Part shown: positions 44,855-52,855 of the stretch, in pieces
Position numbering within the stretch: the stretch's first letter is position 1
Layout: every line of letters begins with the position of its first letter
From: Flavobacteriaceae bacterium
GTDB taxonomy: Bacteria > Bacteroidota > Bacteroidia > Flavobacteriales > Flavobacteriaceae
Length of the DNA stretch: 64,000 nucleotides
NCBI GenBank assembly: GCA_024644745.1
Contig: JAHEHF010000004.1
Span: 20,269 to 84,268, forward strand
Reading direction: 5' to 3'
The notes under the pieces: model-generated
What the model saw: only the letters and a program-made list of their open reading frames with translations
The model's database searches: none
What the model was told of the DNA's origin: nothing
Position numbers and translations under genes: made by a program

Positions 44855-45736
44855 ATGAAAAAAATACTTAAGGAACCTCTCTTGCATTTTATCGTGATAG
44901 GAGCCTTATTTTTCATGTTGTACGGATGGGTCAATAAGGAAGGTGACGGTGAGGAAACCATTTACTTTGACGATTATGATATGGATAATCTCATTGCAAG
45001 CTGGGAAATGCAATGGAAACGTTTACCCAGTCAGGAAGAGCTTAAGAGCCTTGTAGACCTGAATATCCGACAGGAGATCTTTTATCAGGAAGCACTCAAA
45101 ATGAATCTCGATCATAATGATGAGATCATTAAACGCAGACTGGCACAGAAAATGCAGTTTTTGTCAAATGATCTTGCCACTTTTAAGGAACCCACCCAAG
45201 AAGCCCTGCAGGACTATTACGAGGCCAATGTGGATAAATATCTAAGCCCTTTTGAATTTTCCTTTTATCAGATTGTTCTGAGCCCTGATCACAGAAAGAA
45301 CCCGGCAGAAGATGCTGAAAAACTTTTGAAGGAATTCGGAGCCTATGGTCCGGAGGCCCTTGCAGACAAGGGAGATCCGCTTCCTTTTCCATTTGAATAT
45401 GAAAACACAGATGCAGAGGATATTTCCAGGCAATTGGGTATGCAGTTTTCACGACGACTTGAAACTTTAGATACCGGAAAATGGACAGGACCAATCCAGT
45501 CTGGTTTTGGGATGCATCTTGTTTATCTGAAAACACGAAAAGACCCCCAACGCCCGCCTTTTGAATCCATTCAAAGAGAACTGACAAGGGATCTGGAATA
45601 TGAAACCCAGCAAAAGGTGAACGACCTGGTCTATGAAGAACTTAAAAAAAACTACAGGATAGAATTTGACCTGAATCCTGAAAAGTTTGACAAAGCCTAT
45701 GTGGAATTCCTTGAAGGAAAGGAGACAGATAACTAA
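44855..45736 (+). CDS. Membrane-anchored PpiC-type parvulin
   Basis: 293 residues with an N-terminal membrane anchor (LLHFIVIGALFFMLYGW). A helical chaperone region contains LKSLVDLNIRQEIFYQEALKMNL. A parvulin-like domain follows in FEFSFYQIVLSPDHRKNPAEDA, and it ends with GKWTGPIQSGFGMHLVYLKTRK. Its catalytic core is loosely kept, so isomerase activity is uncertain. The stop is one base before the start of the HupE/UreJ gene, a tight two-gene unit. I infer a foldase devoted to the exported proteins or permease of this cluster. Confidence 0.85.
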   Translation: MKKILKEPLLHFIVIGALFFMLYGWVNKEGDGEETIYFDDYDMDNLIASWEMQWKRLPSQEELKSLVDLNIRQEIFYQEALKMNLDHNDEIIKRRLAQKMQFLSNDLATFKEPTQEALQDYYEANVDKYLSPFEFSFYQIVLSPDHRKNPAEDAEKLLKEFGAYGPEALADKGDPLPFPFEYENTDAEDISRQLGMQFSRRLETLDTGKWTGPIQSGFGMHLVYLKTRKDPQRPPFESIQRELTRDLEYETQQKVNDLVYEELKKNYRIEFDLNPEKFDKAYVEFLEGKETDN

Positions 45737-45737
45737 A

Positions 45738-46730
45738 ATGAAGACAAACCTTATTTATTTTCTGTTCCTGGTCCTCATGCTAGTTCCCCTGTCAACAAGG
45801 GCACATGAGATACGCCCCGCCTACCTGCAGATCAATCAGGTTGATGAATTTACCTACGAAGTATACTGGAAAGTTCCCAGCATGGGTGATGCCGTGCCAA
45901 GGATACAGCCAGTGTTCCCTGAGTCTTTTACCCTGGAAACCACCAAACAGCCCAATCAGATTCCGGGCTCTGTCATCTATTACTTCACGATAAGCTCTGA
46001 TGAAGGATTACAGGGTCAGAGAATCTTCATTCAGGGACTCAATAAAACACTGATAGACGTATTGGTAACTGTTGCTTATCTCAACGGAGAAAAGGCTACC
46101 CTGCTATTGCAGGCAGACAAAGATTCAGGAATCCTTCCTGGGGAGACCAAGGTAAGCGATGTGATTCAGACTTATACTGTTTTAGGCATTGAACACATTC
46201 TTCTCGGTATTGATCACCTGTTATTCGTTCTTGCCCTGATCATGATCACGAGGGGAAAATGGAGGATCCTTAAAACCATCACTTCCTTTACCCTTGCTCA
46301 TAGTATCACCCTTAGCCTGGCAGCACTGGGTTTGGTAAAATTTCCCGGTCCGCCGGTTGAGGCTGTTATTGCCTTAAGCATCGTTTTTCTTGCCATGGAA
46401 ATTCTAAAGAATCTCAGAGGGGAAGCGACGCTGACCAGTAAAAAGCCCTGGATCGTAGCTTTCACTTTTGGGCTGTTGCATGGTTTTGGATTTGCGGGAG
46501 CCCTCTCAGACATTGGACTTCCTCAAACTGAGATTCCCCTGGCACTCGCCTTTTTCAACATTGGCGTTGAGCTGGGACAGATCATATTTGTAATGGTCAT
46601 GCTGTTCGTGATTTATCTGATCAGCTTTAAAAAGCAATGGCCCGTGTATCTTAAAAAAATGCCGGCCTATGCCATTGGTTCCATTGCCGCTTTTTGGATG
46701 ATCCAACGCGTCGTTGGGTTTTGGAATTAA
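45738..46730 (+). CDS. HupE/UreJ-family metal permease with periplasmic domain
   Basis: 330 residues. A signal peptide (FLVLMLVPLSTRA) is followed by a periplasmic beta domain (about residues 23-135), then six or so membrane helices with the HupE/UreJ hallmark GIEHILLGIDHLLF (H153, D159, H160) and FGLLHGFGFAGALSDIGLP. HupE proteins carry nickel or cobalt. This is the longer, HupE_UreJ_2-type architecture whose metal is not proven. Signal cleavage after STRA would leave a free N-terminal His (HEIRPAYLQ), a possible metal ligand. The ORF-track start at 45687 lies inside the parvulin gene; the ATG at 45738 is right. Confidence 0.88.
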   Translation: MKTNLIYFLFLVLMLVPLSTRAHEIRPAYLQINQVDEFTYEVYWKVPSMGDAVPRIQPVFPESFTLETTKQPNQIPGSVIYYFTISSDEGLQGQRIFIQGLNKTLIDVLVTVAYLNGEKATLLLQADKDSGILPGETKVSDVIQTYTVLGIEHILLGIDHLLFVLALIMITRGKWRILKTITSFTLAHSITLSLAALGLVKFPGPPVEAVIALSIVFLAMEILKNLRGEATLTSKKPWIVAFTFGLLHGFGFAGALSDIGLPQTEIPLALAFFNIGVELGQIIFVMVMLFVIYLISFKKQWPVYLKKMPAYAIGSIAAFWMIQRVVGFWN

Positions 46731-46807
46731 TCTCCATAAATGCTTGCTATTGAGGCTTTATTTTTTTAATTTTAAATAGTATTCATTGCTCATTTAAAAG
46801 CTGTTTC

Positions 46808-47170
46808 ATGAAACATGCTATCTCATTCTCGGCAATTATAGGGCTTGCATTTCTAAGTATTCGTTTTGTTGGTCTTTTTATTGATCTTCCCTATAACAAC
46901 CTGTTTCTCATTTTTGGACTGGGCATTTTAGTTCTAGTAACTTTACCCCTCTATCTTCTTGAACAATCGCACTATGCAAAGTTGAAGCGATCTATACTGC
47001 GCAAATACAAAAAGGAAAAAACATCAAATAAGAAAGAAGCAATCAAAAAGAAAACCGGGGTCAATTATCCTTCCTTCAGAAGACAAAAAAGCGGCCTGAC
47101 CTGGCGAGGTGGGAGCGTTCATGGATCAAGTGCCCAACGCAATGAAAGAAAAGGCTTTCTAAAACATTGA
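46808..47170 (+). CDS. Small two-helix membrane protein with basic tail
   Basis: 120 residues. Two hydrophobic segments (ISFSAIIGLAFLSIRFVGLFI and LFLIFGLGILVLVTLPLYLL) are followed by a Lys/Arg-rich cytosolic tail that ends in RRQKSGLTWRGGSVHGSS and NERKGFLKH. The tail looks like a defined motif rather than random sequence, and may contact RNA or phospholipid. I do not recognise a named family. It stands alone, with about 77 bases before it and 88 bases to the convergent methyltransferase. Confidence 0.65.
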   Translation: MKHAISFSAIIGLAFLSIRFVGLFIDLPYNNLFLIFGLGILVLVTLPLYLLEQSHYAKLKRSILRKYKKEKTSNKKEAIKKKTGVNYPSFRRQKSGLTWRGGSVHGSSAQRNERKGFLKH

Positions 47171-47258
47171 AATCGCTTCTCAGCCCTTTTTGTGTGAAGG
47201 ACCTACTTCCCACCCCGTGACTTCTGTATTCTCTCTAGTGAAGGCTTCAGTCTTACCA

Positions 47259-48047
47259 TCAAGGCTTGATTGCCTCAATGGCAAAAACCATGGGGATTTT
47301 GTTTTCTAAATGTTTTATTCTAAACTTTTTAGGCGAAGATTCGATCGTATGGTTAAAACAATTATAGGGGGAATAATCATATTCATCAAGTGAATTAATA
47401 GCAAGCCCGCAATTGATCAAACTATTCAGTATTTCACTCAAACTATGGTTCCATACGACACTTTGAGGATTGATCCTGGCCTTTTTATCTGCATAGGTTC
47501 CCTTTTCAATTTCAACAATAGATCCGGTATTGAAATAATTGTATTGAATTCTTTTAAAATCTTCATCAAACATCCAAACGAACGGATGGAACTCAACAAA
47601 AATAAATTGTCCCTTTGGTTTTAAATATCTCGAAACAATACCTGCCCATTTTTTCAAATCAGGAAGCCATCCAATTGTCCCATAACTCGCAAAAACGATA
47701 TCAAATTGACGATCCAAATGTTTTGGCAAATCATATAGGTCGCATTGAATGAAAGAAGCATCTACATCACATTGAGACGCGAGTTCCTGAGCCCTTTGGA
47801 TCGCTTTGTCTGATAAATCTATTCCCGTTACACTTGCTCCCTCCCGGGCCAGTGAAATTGTATCCTGTCCGAAATGGCATTGAAGATGCAAAATTTCTTT
47901 ACCCCTTAGATCTCCAAGCAGTTCAAGCTCTATAATATTCAAGGAAGATTTTCCCGAAAGAAATCCCTTCATATCATAAAATTCAGATTCCATATGCACA
48001 TCGACACGTTGATTCCAGGATTTCCTATTGATTTCTTTATAATTCAT
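47259..48047 (-). CDS. Class I SAM-dependent methyltransferase
   Basis: 262 residues. SAM motif I is ILHLQCHFGQDTISLAREGASVTGIDLSDKAI (about residues 48-80) with FDIVFASYGTIGWL as the post-I motif. Gln-Cys-His replaces the usual Asp-x-Gly, as in a common methyltransferase subgroup of this phylum. It opens with MNYKEINRKSWNQRVDVH, typical of that group. Substrate unknown. It appears to be a single-gene unit. Confidence 0.88.
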   Translation of the reverse strand: MNYKEINRKSWNQRVDVHMESEFYDMKGFLSGKSSLNIIELELLGDLRGKEILHLQCHFGQDTISLAREGASVTGIDLSDKAIQRAQELASQCDVDASFIQCDLYDLPKHLDRQFDIVFASYGTIGWLPDLKKWAGIVSRYLKPKGQFIFVEFHPFVWMFDEDFKRIQYNYFNTGSIVEIEKGTYADKKARINPQSVVWNHSLSEILNSLINCGLAINSLDEYDYSPYNCFNHTIESSPKKFRIKHLENKIPMVFAIEAIKP

Positions 48048-48161
48048 TTCTTACTACAGGTCCTTTTTTTAATTTTTTGTTCATTAAAATTTTGTCATTG
48101 TTGCATGATTCTTATTGAAAATAAGCAGTTATGATTTGTCATCAACTTGTCTCAAAATACC

Positions 48162-49055
48162 TTATCCGGGATCAACCTGCAAGAGCATCTTTTTGATCTT
48201 CTTGAAAGCCTCAACAAAGATAAAGGCTATAAAACCAACAATCAAGCCCACCATCAATTCAGCGATAATGATAGGTAATGCATGTAAAAAATCATGAATT
48301 TCCTTGACATTATGAACAAACATCCCTCCTCCTACCAATAACATCGCAAGTGTCCCAACAACGGCGAGTAACTGAATCAACTTCGGGAGCGAATATACCA
48401 AACCTTTGCCCATCACGACAAAGGAAGATTTGACAAATCGCTGCCTTCCTCTGGCATTTTGAATAAGTTTCATACCAACATCATCCATACGTACCATCAA
48501 TGCAACAATTCCATAAACGCCAATGGTCGCGACGATGGCAACAATTGAAACCACCAAAATTTGTTCGAGCAGCGGCTGTTCAGTAACGGTTCCCAAGGCA
48601 ATCATGATGATTTCCAAAGACAAAATAAAATCTGTAATGATGGTCGACCTGATCTTAGCCTTTTCAACCACAAGTAATTCCTCTTCGCTCCTGAACTCAG
48701 TCTTTTTTTGTTGCTCCTGCTTTTTGTGAAATAAAACATGGATAATTTTTTCCACCCCTTCATAACTCAGATAAAGGCCTCCAATAAGCAAAATTGGTAC
48801 GATCATAAAAGGTGCAAAGGCAGATAACAAAAAGGCAAAAGGTAAAATAAGCAGTTTGTTGAGAAAAGAACCTTTTGTGATCGCCCAAAGTACGGGTAAT
48901 TCTCTCGAGGCTCTGAAACTGGAGGCTTTTTCGGCTCCGACGGCCAGATCATCCCCGAGCACTCCTGCCGTTTTTTTAGTGGCGAACTTTGCCATGAGGG
49001 CTACATCGTCCATCAAAGCCGCTATATCATCCAAAATTGCAAAAAATCCTGTCAT
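48162..49055 (-). CDS. DUF808 family membrane protein
   Basis: 297 residues with six or more hydrophobic segments. MTGFFAILDDIAALMDDVALMAKFATKKTAGVLGDDLAV is the unmistakable DUF808 opening, and IMIALGTVTEQPLLEQILVVSIVAIVATIGVYGIVAL is a central membrane block. The family is widespread in bacteria but undefined. It is probably transcribed separately from rlmH, 46 bases upstream. Confidence 0.92.
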   Translation of the reverse strand: MTGFFAILDDIAALMDDVALMAKFATKKTAGVLGDDLAVGAEKASSFRASRELPVLWAITKGSFLNKLLILPFAFLLSAFAPFMIVPILLIGGLYLSYEGVEKIIHVLFHKKQEQQKKTEFRSEEELLVVEKAKIRSTIITDFILSLEIIMIALGTVTEQPLLEQILVVSIVAIVATIGVYGIVALMVRMDDVGMKLIQNARGRQRFVKSSFVVMGKGLVYSLPKLIQLLAVVGTLAMLLVGGGMFVHNVKEIHDFLHALPIIIAELMVGLIVGFIAFIFVEAFKKIKKMLLQVDPG

Positions 49056-49101
49056 GTGCTGCTTGTTTTAATCAAGGGTAAAATCAAAATACCTTATTTT
49101 A

Positions 49102-49575
49102 TTATTCATGATGGTAAGGTTCGTTTTTTAAGATGGTAAAGGCCCGGTATAACTGCTCGACAACAAACAAACGAATCATTTGATGAGAAAAGGTCATTTT
49201 CGACAATGATATTTTACCTTGTGCAATTCGATAAACCGCATCCGAAAATCCATAAGGCCCTCCAATGACCAATACAAATCTCTTTAACCCCGCATTCATT
49301 TTCTTTTGCAGAAACTTTGAAAAATCAATTGACCTGAACATCTCTCCTTTTTCGTCAAGCAACCACAATTGATCGCCTGGCTCCACTTTTTTGAGAATCA
49401 GCTCGCCCTCCTTCTCTTTCTGGTCCCTTTCAGACATATTTTTAACCTGTTTCAGGTCCGGAATCAGTTCCATCTCGAATCTGATGTAATGTTTCAATCG
49501 CTTCTCATAAGCATCAATAAGTTGTTTCAAATTTTTATCATCGGTTTTCCCTATGGCCAAAACTTTGATTTTCAT
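49102..49575 (-). CDS. rlmH: 23S rRNA pseudouridine1915 N3-methyltransferase
   Basis: SPOUT-class methyltransferase acting on helix 69 of the assembled ribosome. FVLVIGGPYGFSDAVY is the trefoil-knot SAM site, followed by KISLSKMTFSHQMIRLFVVEQLYRAFTILKNEPYHH, the family C-terminus. 157 residues, full length. It diverges from nadC, and the intergenic gap of 59 bases holds the nadC promoter. Confidence 0.96.
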   Translation of the reverse strand: MKIKVLAIGKTDDKNLKQLIDAYEKRLKHYIRFEMELIPDLKQVKNMSERDQKEKEGELILKKVEPGDQLWLLDEKGEMFRSIDFSKFLQKKMNAGLKRFVLVIGGPYGFSDAVYRIAQGKISLSKMTFSHQMIRLFVVEQLYRAFTILKNEPYHHE

Positions 49576-49583
49576 GGAAGTCG

Positions 49584-49614
49584 TTGTTTTGGTAAAGATA
49601 AAGACTTATTTTTG
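49584..49614 (+). promoter_or_regulatory. Promoter of nadC
   Basis: TTG at 49584-49586, 20 bases, then TATTTTTG at 49607-49614. The ATG at 49635 lies 20 bases downstream, leaving a short leader. The -33 element overlaps the 5' end of the divergent rlmH leader. Confidence 0.6.
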
Positions 49615-49634
49615 TAACAATAAAAATAAATCTA

Positions 49635-50492
49635 ATGATCAGTAAAGCCCAGATGGCCAAAGAGCTTGAGTTCATTATAAAAAACGGGATCAGGGAGGAT
49701 ATAGGAGAAGGAGATCACAGCTCACTGGCATGCATTCCCGAAGATGCAAAAGGACAGGCCAAATTACTGGTCAAGGAGAATGGCATCATTGCAGGCGTGG
49801 CATTTGCCAAAATGATATTTAAAGAAGTTGACCCGGATTTAAAAGTTGAGACCTTTTTGATAGACGGCGATGAGGTCAAGGTGGGTGACATTGTATTTTA
49901 TGTAACGGGCAGTTCTCAGTCTATCTTAAAATCTGAAAGACTGGTATTGAATGCGATGCAGCGTATGAGTGCCATTGCGACCAAAACAAGGAAATTTGTC
50001 AAACTGCTGGAAGGCACCCCGACCAAAATTCTGGATACCAGAAAAACAACCCCCGGAGTCAGAGCCATTGAGAAGTGGGCCGTTAAAATTGGTGGTGGCG
50101 AGAACCATCGGTTTGCCCTTTACGACATGATCATGTTAAAGGACAATCATATTGATTTTGCAGGAGGTATAGATCAGGCCATCAAAAAAACCAAGGATTA
50201 TTTAAAGGAAAAGAACCTTGATCTTAAAATAATTGTGGAGGCAAGGGATCTTGACGAGATTCAACAAATTCTCGATCATCAGGGAATTCACAGGATCCTG
50301 ATTGACAATTTTGACTATGCGGAAACCGAAAAGGCGGTCAGCCTTATCGCTGGGCAATGTGAAACTGAATCATCAGGGGGGATTACGCTTCAGTCAGCAA
50401 GACGTTACGCCGAATGTGGTGTGGATTATATCTCAACAGGGGCACTTACGCATTCGATTCGAAATATGGACCTGAGCCTGAAGGCCTTTTGA
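49635..50492 (+). CDS. nadC: Nicotinate-nucleotide pyrophosphorylase (carboxylating)
   Basis: Makes nicotinate mononucleotide from quinolinate and PRPP in NAD synthesis. It shows VLNAMQRMSAIATKTRKFV, LDTRKTTPGVRAIEKWAVKIGGGENHRFAL (substrate loop) and IIVEARDLDEIQQI. The C-terminal ESSGGITLQSARRYAECGVDYISTGALTH completes the barrel. 285 residues is standard. NadA/NadB are not in the window. It ends 14 bases from the convergent sulfurtransferase. Confidence 0.96.
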   Translation: MISKAQMAKELEFIIKNGIREDIGEGDHSSLACIPEDAKGQAKLLVKENGIIAGVAFAKMIFKEVDPDLKVETFLIDGDEVKVGDIVFYVTGSSQSILKSERLVLNAMQRMSAIATKTRKFVKLLEGTPTKILDTRKTTPGVRAIEKWAVKIGGGENHRFALYDMIMLKDNHIDFAGGIDQAIKKTKDYLKEKNLDLKIIVEARDLDEIQQILDHQGIHRILIDNFDYAETEKAVSLIAGQCETESSGGITLQSARRYAECGVDYISTGALTHSIRNMDLSLKAF

Positions 50493-50506
50493 GGATTTTA
50501 TCATCA

Positions 50507-51352
50507 TTATTTTTCAATGGGAAGCTCAGGCATACTGCCCCATTCGGTCCAGGAGCCATCATATACCGAAATTCTTTTTTCCCCAGCCATTTCAGCAGCC
50601 AGGGCCAGGACACATGCTGTAATACCGGATCCACATGAAAACACAAGCGATTTCCCTTCTGGCAACCGTTCCTTAACAAGGTTTCTGATCGTCTTTGTAT
50701 CGATCCTTTGCTGATCATCCAAAAGATCTGTATACGGTAAATTCACTGAATGAGGAATGTGACCGCTTCTGAGACCCTTTCTCGGTTCTTCCACAAGTCC
50801 CTTGAATCGATCAGTAGCTCTGGCATCAACAACCAGTGTGTCGGCATCATATATATACTTCAGAACTTCTTTATGATCTTTAAAGAACCCATCCTGGTAA
50901 CCGGCCTCAAAGTTGCCCTTATATGCTTCTGAAAAATCATTTTTCTCGGTTGGATATCCAGCCAAACTCCAGCTTTTCATGCCGCCGTTCAATACTGCCA
51001 CATTCTCATGCCCCATGGCACGAAACATCCACCAGGCTCTGGCACTTGAATAAATGCCGTGAATATCGTAAATCACAATTGCACTGTCTGCATTAATCCC
51101 TATTGCCCTGGCTGCCTTTTCAAATGAAATCGCGTCAACCATCGTATTAGGATATGGAGCATCTGTTTTACTGAAGGGTCCACGCAAATCGAAAAATCTA
51201 GCCCCTGGAATCTTCACCTTATTTTCCACTTCAGGTACATCTTTAACAGCCTTGGGAATGCTGGCATCCAAAACCACCAAATTCGCAGCATCTAAATGAT
51301 CCATAAGCCAAGCTGCCTCAATCAGCGGGTCATGCAGTATTATATGATTCAT
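50507..51352 (-). CDS. Tandem-rhodanese sulfurtransferase
   Basis: 281 residues in two rhodanese domains. The first, inactive-type domain contains AIGINADSAIVIYDIHGIYSSARAWWMFRAMGHENVAVLNGG. The second carries the active loop VFSCGSGITACVLAL, with catalytic Cys about residue 237. The CGSGITA loop is closer to 3-mercaptopyruvate sulfurtransferase than to classical thiosulfate rhodanese; this is an inference from loop length. It follows pcm on the minus strand after 18 bases and may be co-transcribed with it. Confidence 0.93.
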   Translation of the reverse strand: MNHIILHDPLIEAAWLMDHLDAANLVVLDASIPKAVKDVPEVENKVKIPGARFFDLRGPFSKTDAPYPNTMVDAISFEKAARAIGINADSAIVIYDIHGIYSSARAWWMFRAMGHENVAVLNGGMKSWSLAGYPTEKNDFSEAYKGNFEAGYQDGFFKDHKEVLKYIYDADTLVVDARATDRFKGLVEEPRKGLRSGHIPHSVNLPYTDLLDDQQRIDTKTIRNLVKERLPEGKSLVFSCGSGITACVLALAAEMAGEKRISVYDGSWTEWGSMPELPIEK

Positions 51353-51370
51353 ACTATAAAAATAAGCGCA

Positions 51371-52018
51371 TTAATTCTTTTCCTTGAGCATGGGAACAAA
51401 TCTGAAATCCCCGTATTCATGCTTTTCAAATTTCTTTTCACCCGTTCTGGTAAAAACGGTCATCACCTGTACTTCATCACCCACAGGGATCACAAGCCTG
51501 CCCCCAATTTTCAATTGTTCTAAAAGGGGTTTTGGTACAAATGGGGCGCCGGCGGTAACAATAATTCCATCAAAAGAGGCATGTTCGGGCAGCCCGAGGT
51601 ATCCATCTCCAAATACAAGTTTTTTCGGGACATAACCCACCTTGGGCAGGAATTTTTTAACCTTGGTATAGAGTTCCTTTTGTCTTTCAATACTGTAAAC
51701 CTCAGCCTTTAACTCTATTAATATGGCCGTCTGATACCCTGAACCCGTTCCAATTTCCAGGATTTTTTGTCCTGGCTCTACTTTGAGCAGTTCTGTTTGA
51801 AAAGCCACTGTGTAAGGCTGTGAGATTGTCTGATCCGCACCAATAGGAAAGGGTTTGTCCTGATAGGCAAAATCTATAAAACCCGAATCCATGAACAAAT
51901 GCCTGGGTACTTTCGAAACAGCATCCAGAACCGATTTATCTTTGATCCCTTTGGCTTTGATCGTTCTCACCAATTGATTTCTAAGTCCTTTATGTCTGTT
52001 AGAATCGTTTATTATCAT
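51371..52018 (-). CDS. pcm: Protein-L-isoaspartate O-methyltransferase
   Basis: Repairs isoaspartyl damage by SAM-dependent methylation. ADQTISQPYTVAFQTELLKVEPGQKILEIGTGSGYQTAIL joins the family-specific pre-I motif to SAM motif I (about residues 60-100). FDGIIVTAGAPFVPKPLLEQLKIGGRLVIPVG is the post-II region. 215 residues, full length. It is first of a two-gene minus-strand unit with the sulfurtransferase. Confidence 0.95.
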   Translation of the reverse strand: MIINDSNRHKGLRNQLVRTIKAKGIKDKSVLDAVSKVPRHLFMDSGFIDFAYQDKPFPIGADQTISQPYTVAFQTELLKVEPGQKILEIGTGSGYQTAILIELKAEVYSIERQKELYTKVKKFLPKVGYVPKKLVFGDGYLGLPEHASFDGIIVTAGAPFVPKPLLEQLKIGGRLVIPVGDEVQVMTVFTRTGEKKFEKHEYGDFRFVPMLKEKN

Positions 52019-52178
52019 AGCGTAAAAATAGCCAAATAATTGATTTATGAAGGTCCGGTCAATTAATTTTTAGCCAAAAACATTCGATTGGATCAAAAAT
52101 GATACAAACAATTTATAATCAATGCTTTATACTGTAATAAAAAGTGTTTAGAATTGCAAAAGACAGACTTATCCCCGC

Positions 52179-52496
52179 TTATTCTCCAAGCATTTCATTG
52201 TATTGCTCAAACATGAGTTGATAGTCTCCGGATGAAAACAGATAGATGACCCACAGCATTGAAAGAACTCCGATTACGATTCCAATGATAGAAGTGGTTT
52301 TACCTGTTTGGGCATTGTTAATGCCTTCATACTGCTCTGGGTTTTCATTATGGATCGCGATAGCCTTGTTGGCATTAAAAAGGCCAATGATGCCAATGAT
52401 GATACCGATGATACCCCAACAGCAACAAGCGGTTACAATTGAGACGATTCCTAAAATAAGAGCCGTTTGGGAATGGGGTAATTTTTCTTTGTACAT
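52179..52496 (-). CDS. CCC-motif membrane protein (DUF4190-like)
   Basis: 105 residues from the ATG at 52496 (MYKEKLPHSQTALILGIVSIV); the ORF-track start at 52568 lies inside the upstream gene and is not needed. Three Cys in VTACCCWGIIGIIIGIIGLF mark the Bacteroidota CCC-motif family, followed by NANKAIAIHNENPEQY and a second hydrophobic segment. No function is known. It begins 12 bases after the DUF2752 gene, a pairing I recall from other genomes of this phylum. Confidence 0.8.
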   Translation of the reverse strand: MYKEKLPHSQTALILGIVSIVTACCCWGIIGIIIGIIGLFNANKAIAIHNENPEQYEGINNAQTGKTTSIIGIVIGVLSMLWVIYLFSSGDYQLMFEQYNEMLGE

Positions 52497-52507
52497 ATCT
52501 AAATTGC

Positions 52508-52795
52508 TTAAATTAACTTCAAAACATAGTTGACCAAAATAATGGCAACATTCAAAATGAACAACCACAGAAGTACCTTATGCCCCCTGGCAAAATTAAA
52601 TTTCAGGTGCAATCCTAAAAAAACCATCATCAGGATCAAGGTAAAAATTGCCGGATAGGCTGAAAAGGCATCCGAGAACTGGCCTTTCATCAAGAAAATT
52701 ACAGAGCGCTGTAAACCGCATCCCATGCACTCAATGCCCATGCTTTTCCACTGGCAAGGCAACAAATGATCTTCCAGAAAGGAAATGAAGCCCAT
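52508..52795 (-). CDS. DUF2752 membrane protein
   Basis: 95 residues. A Cys-rich start (HLLPCQWKSMGIECMGCGLQRSVIFLMKGQF) is the DUF2752 hallmark. Two membrane segments (AIFTLILMMVFLGLHL and VLLWLFILNVAIILVNYVL) follow. The clustered CxxCG could bind a metal or form disulfides. It is paired with the CCC-motif protein gene and diverges from the Smr gene. Confidence 0.85.
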   Translation of the reverse strand: MGFISFLEDHLLPCQWKSMGIECMGCGLQRSVIFLMKGQFSDAFSAYPAIFTLILMMVFLGLHLKFNFARGHKVLLWLFILNVAIILVNYVLKLI

Positions 52796-52842
52796 AATAG
52801 ATCTGTGATTAATGAAATAAATTTAACAATAATATTTTAATA

Positions 52843-52850
52843 TATCTTTG
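52843..52850 (+). promoter_or_regulatory. -7 box five bases before the Smr ATG
   Basis: TATCTTTG, a perfect TAnnTTTG, ends at 52850; the ATG is at 52856. Transcription would begin at or next to the start codon, implying a leaderless or ultra-short leader mRNA. No TTG -33 element at the usual spacing. Confidence 0.5.
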
Positions 52851-52855
52851 CCATC

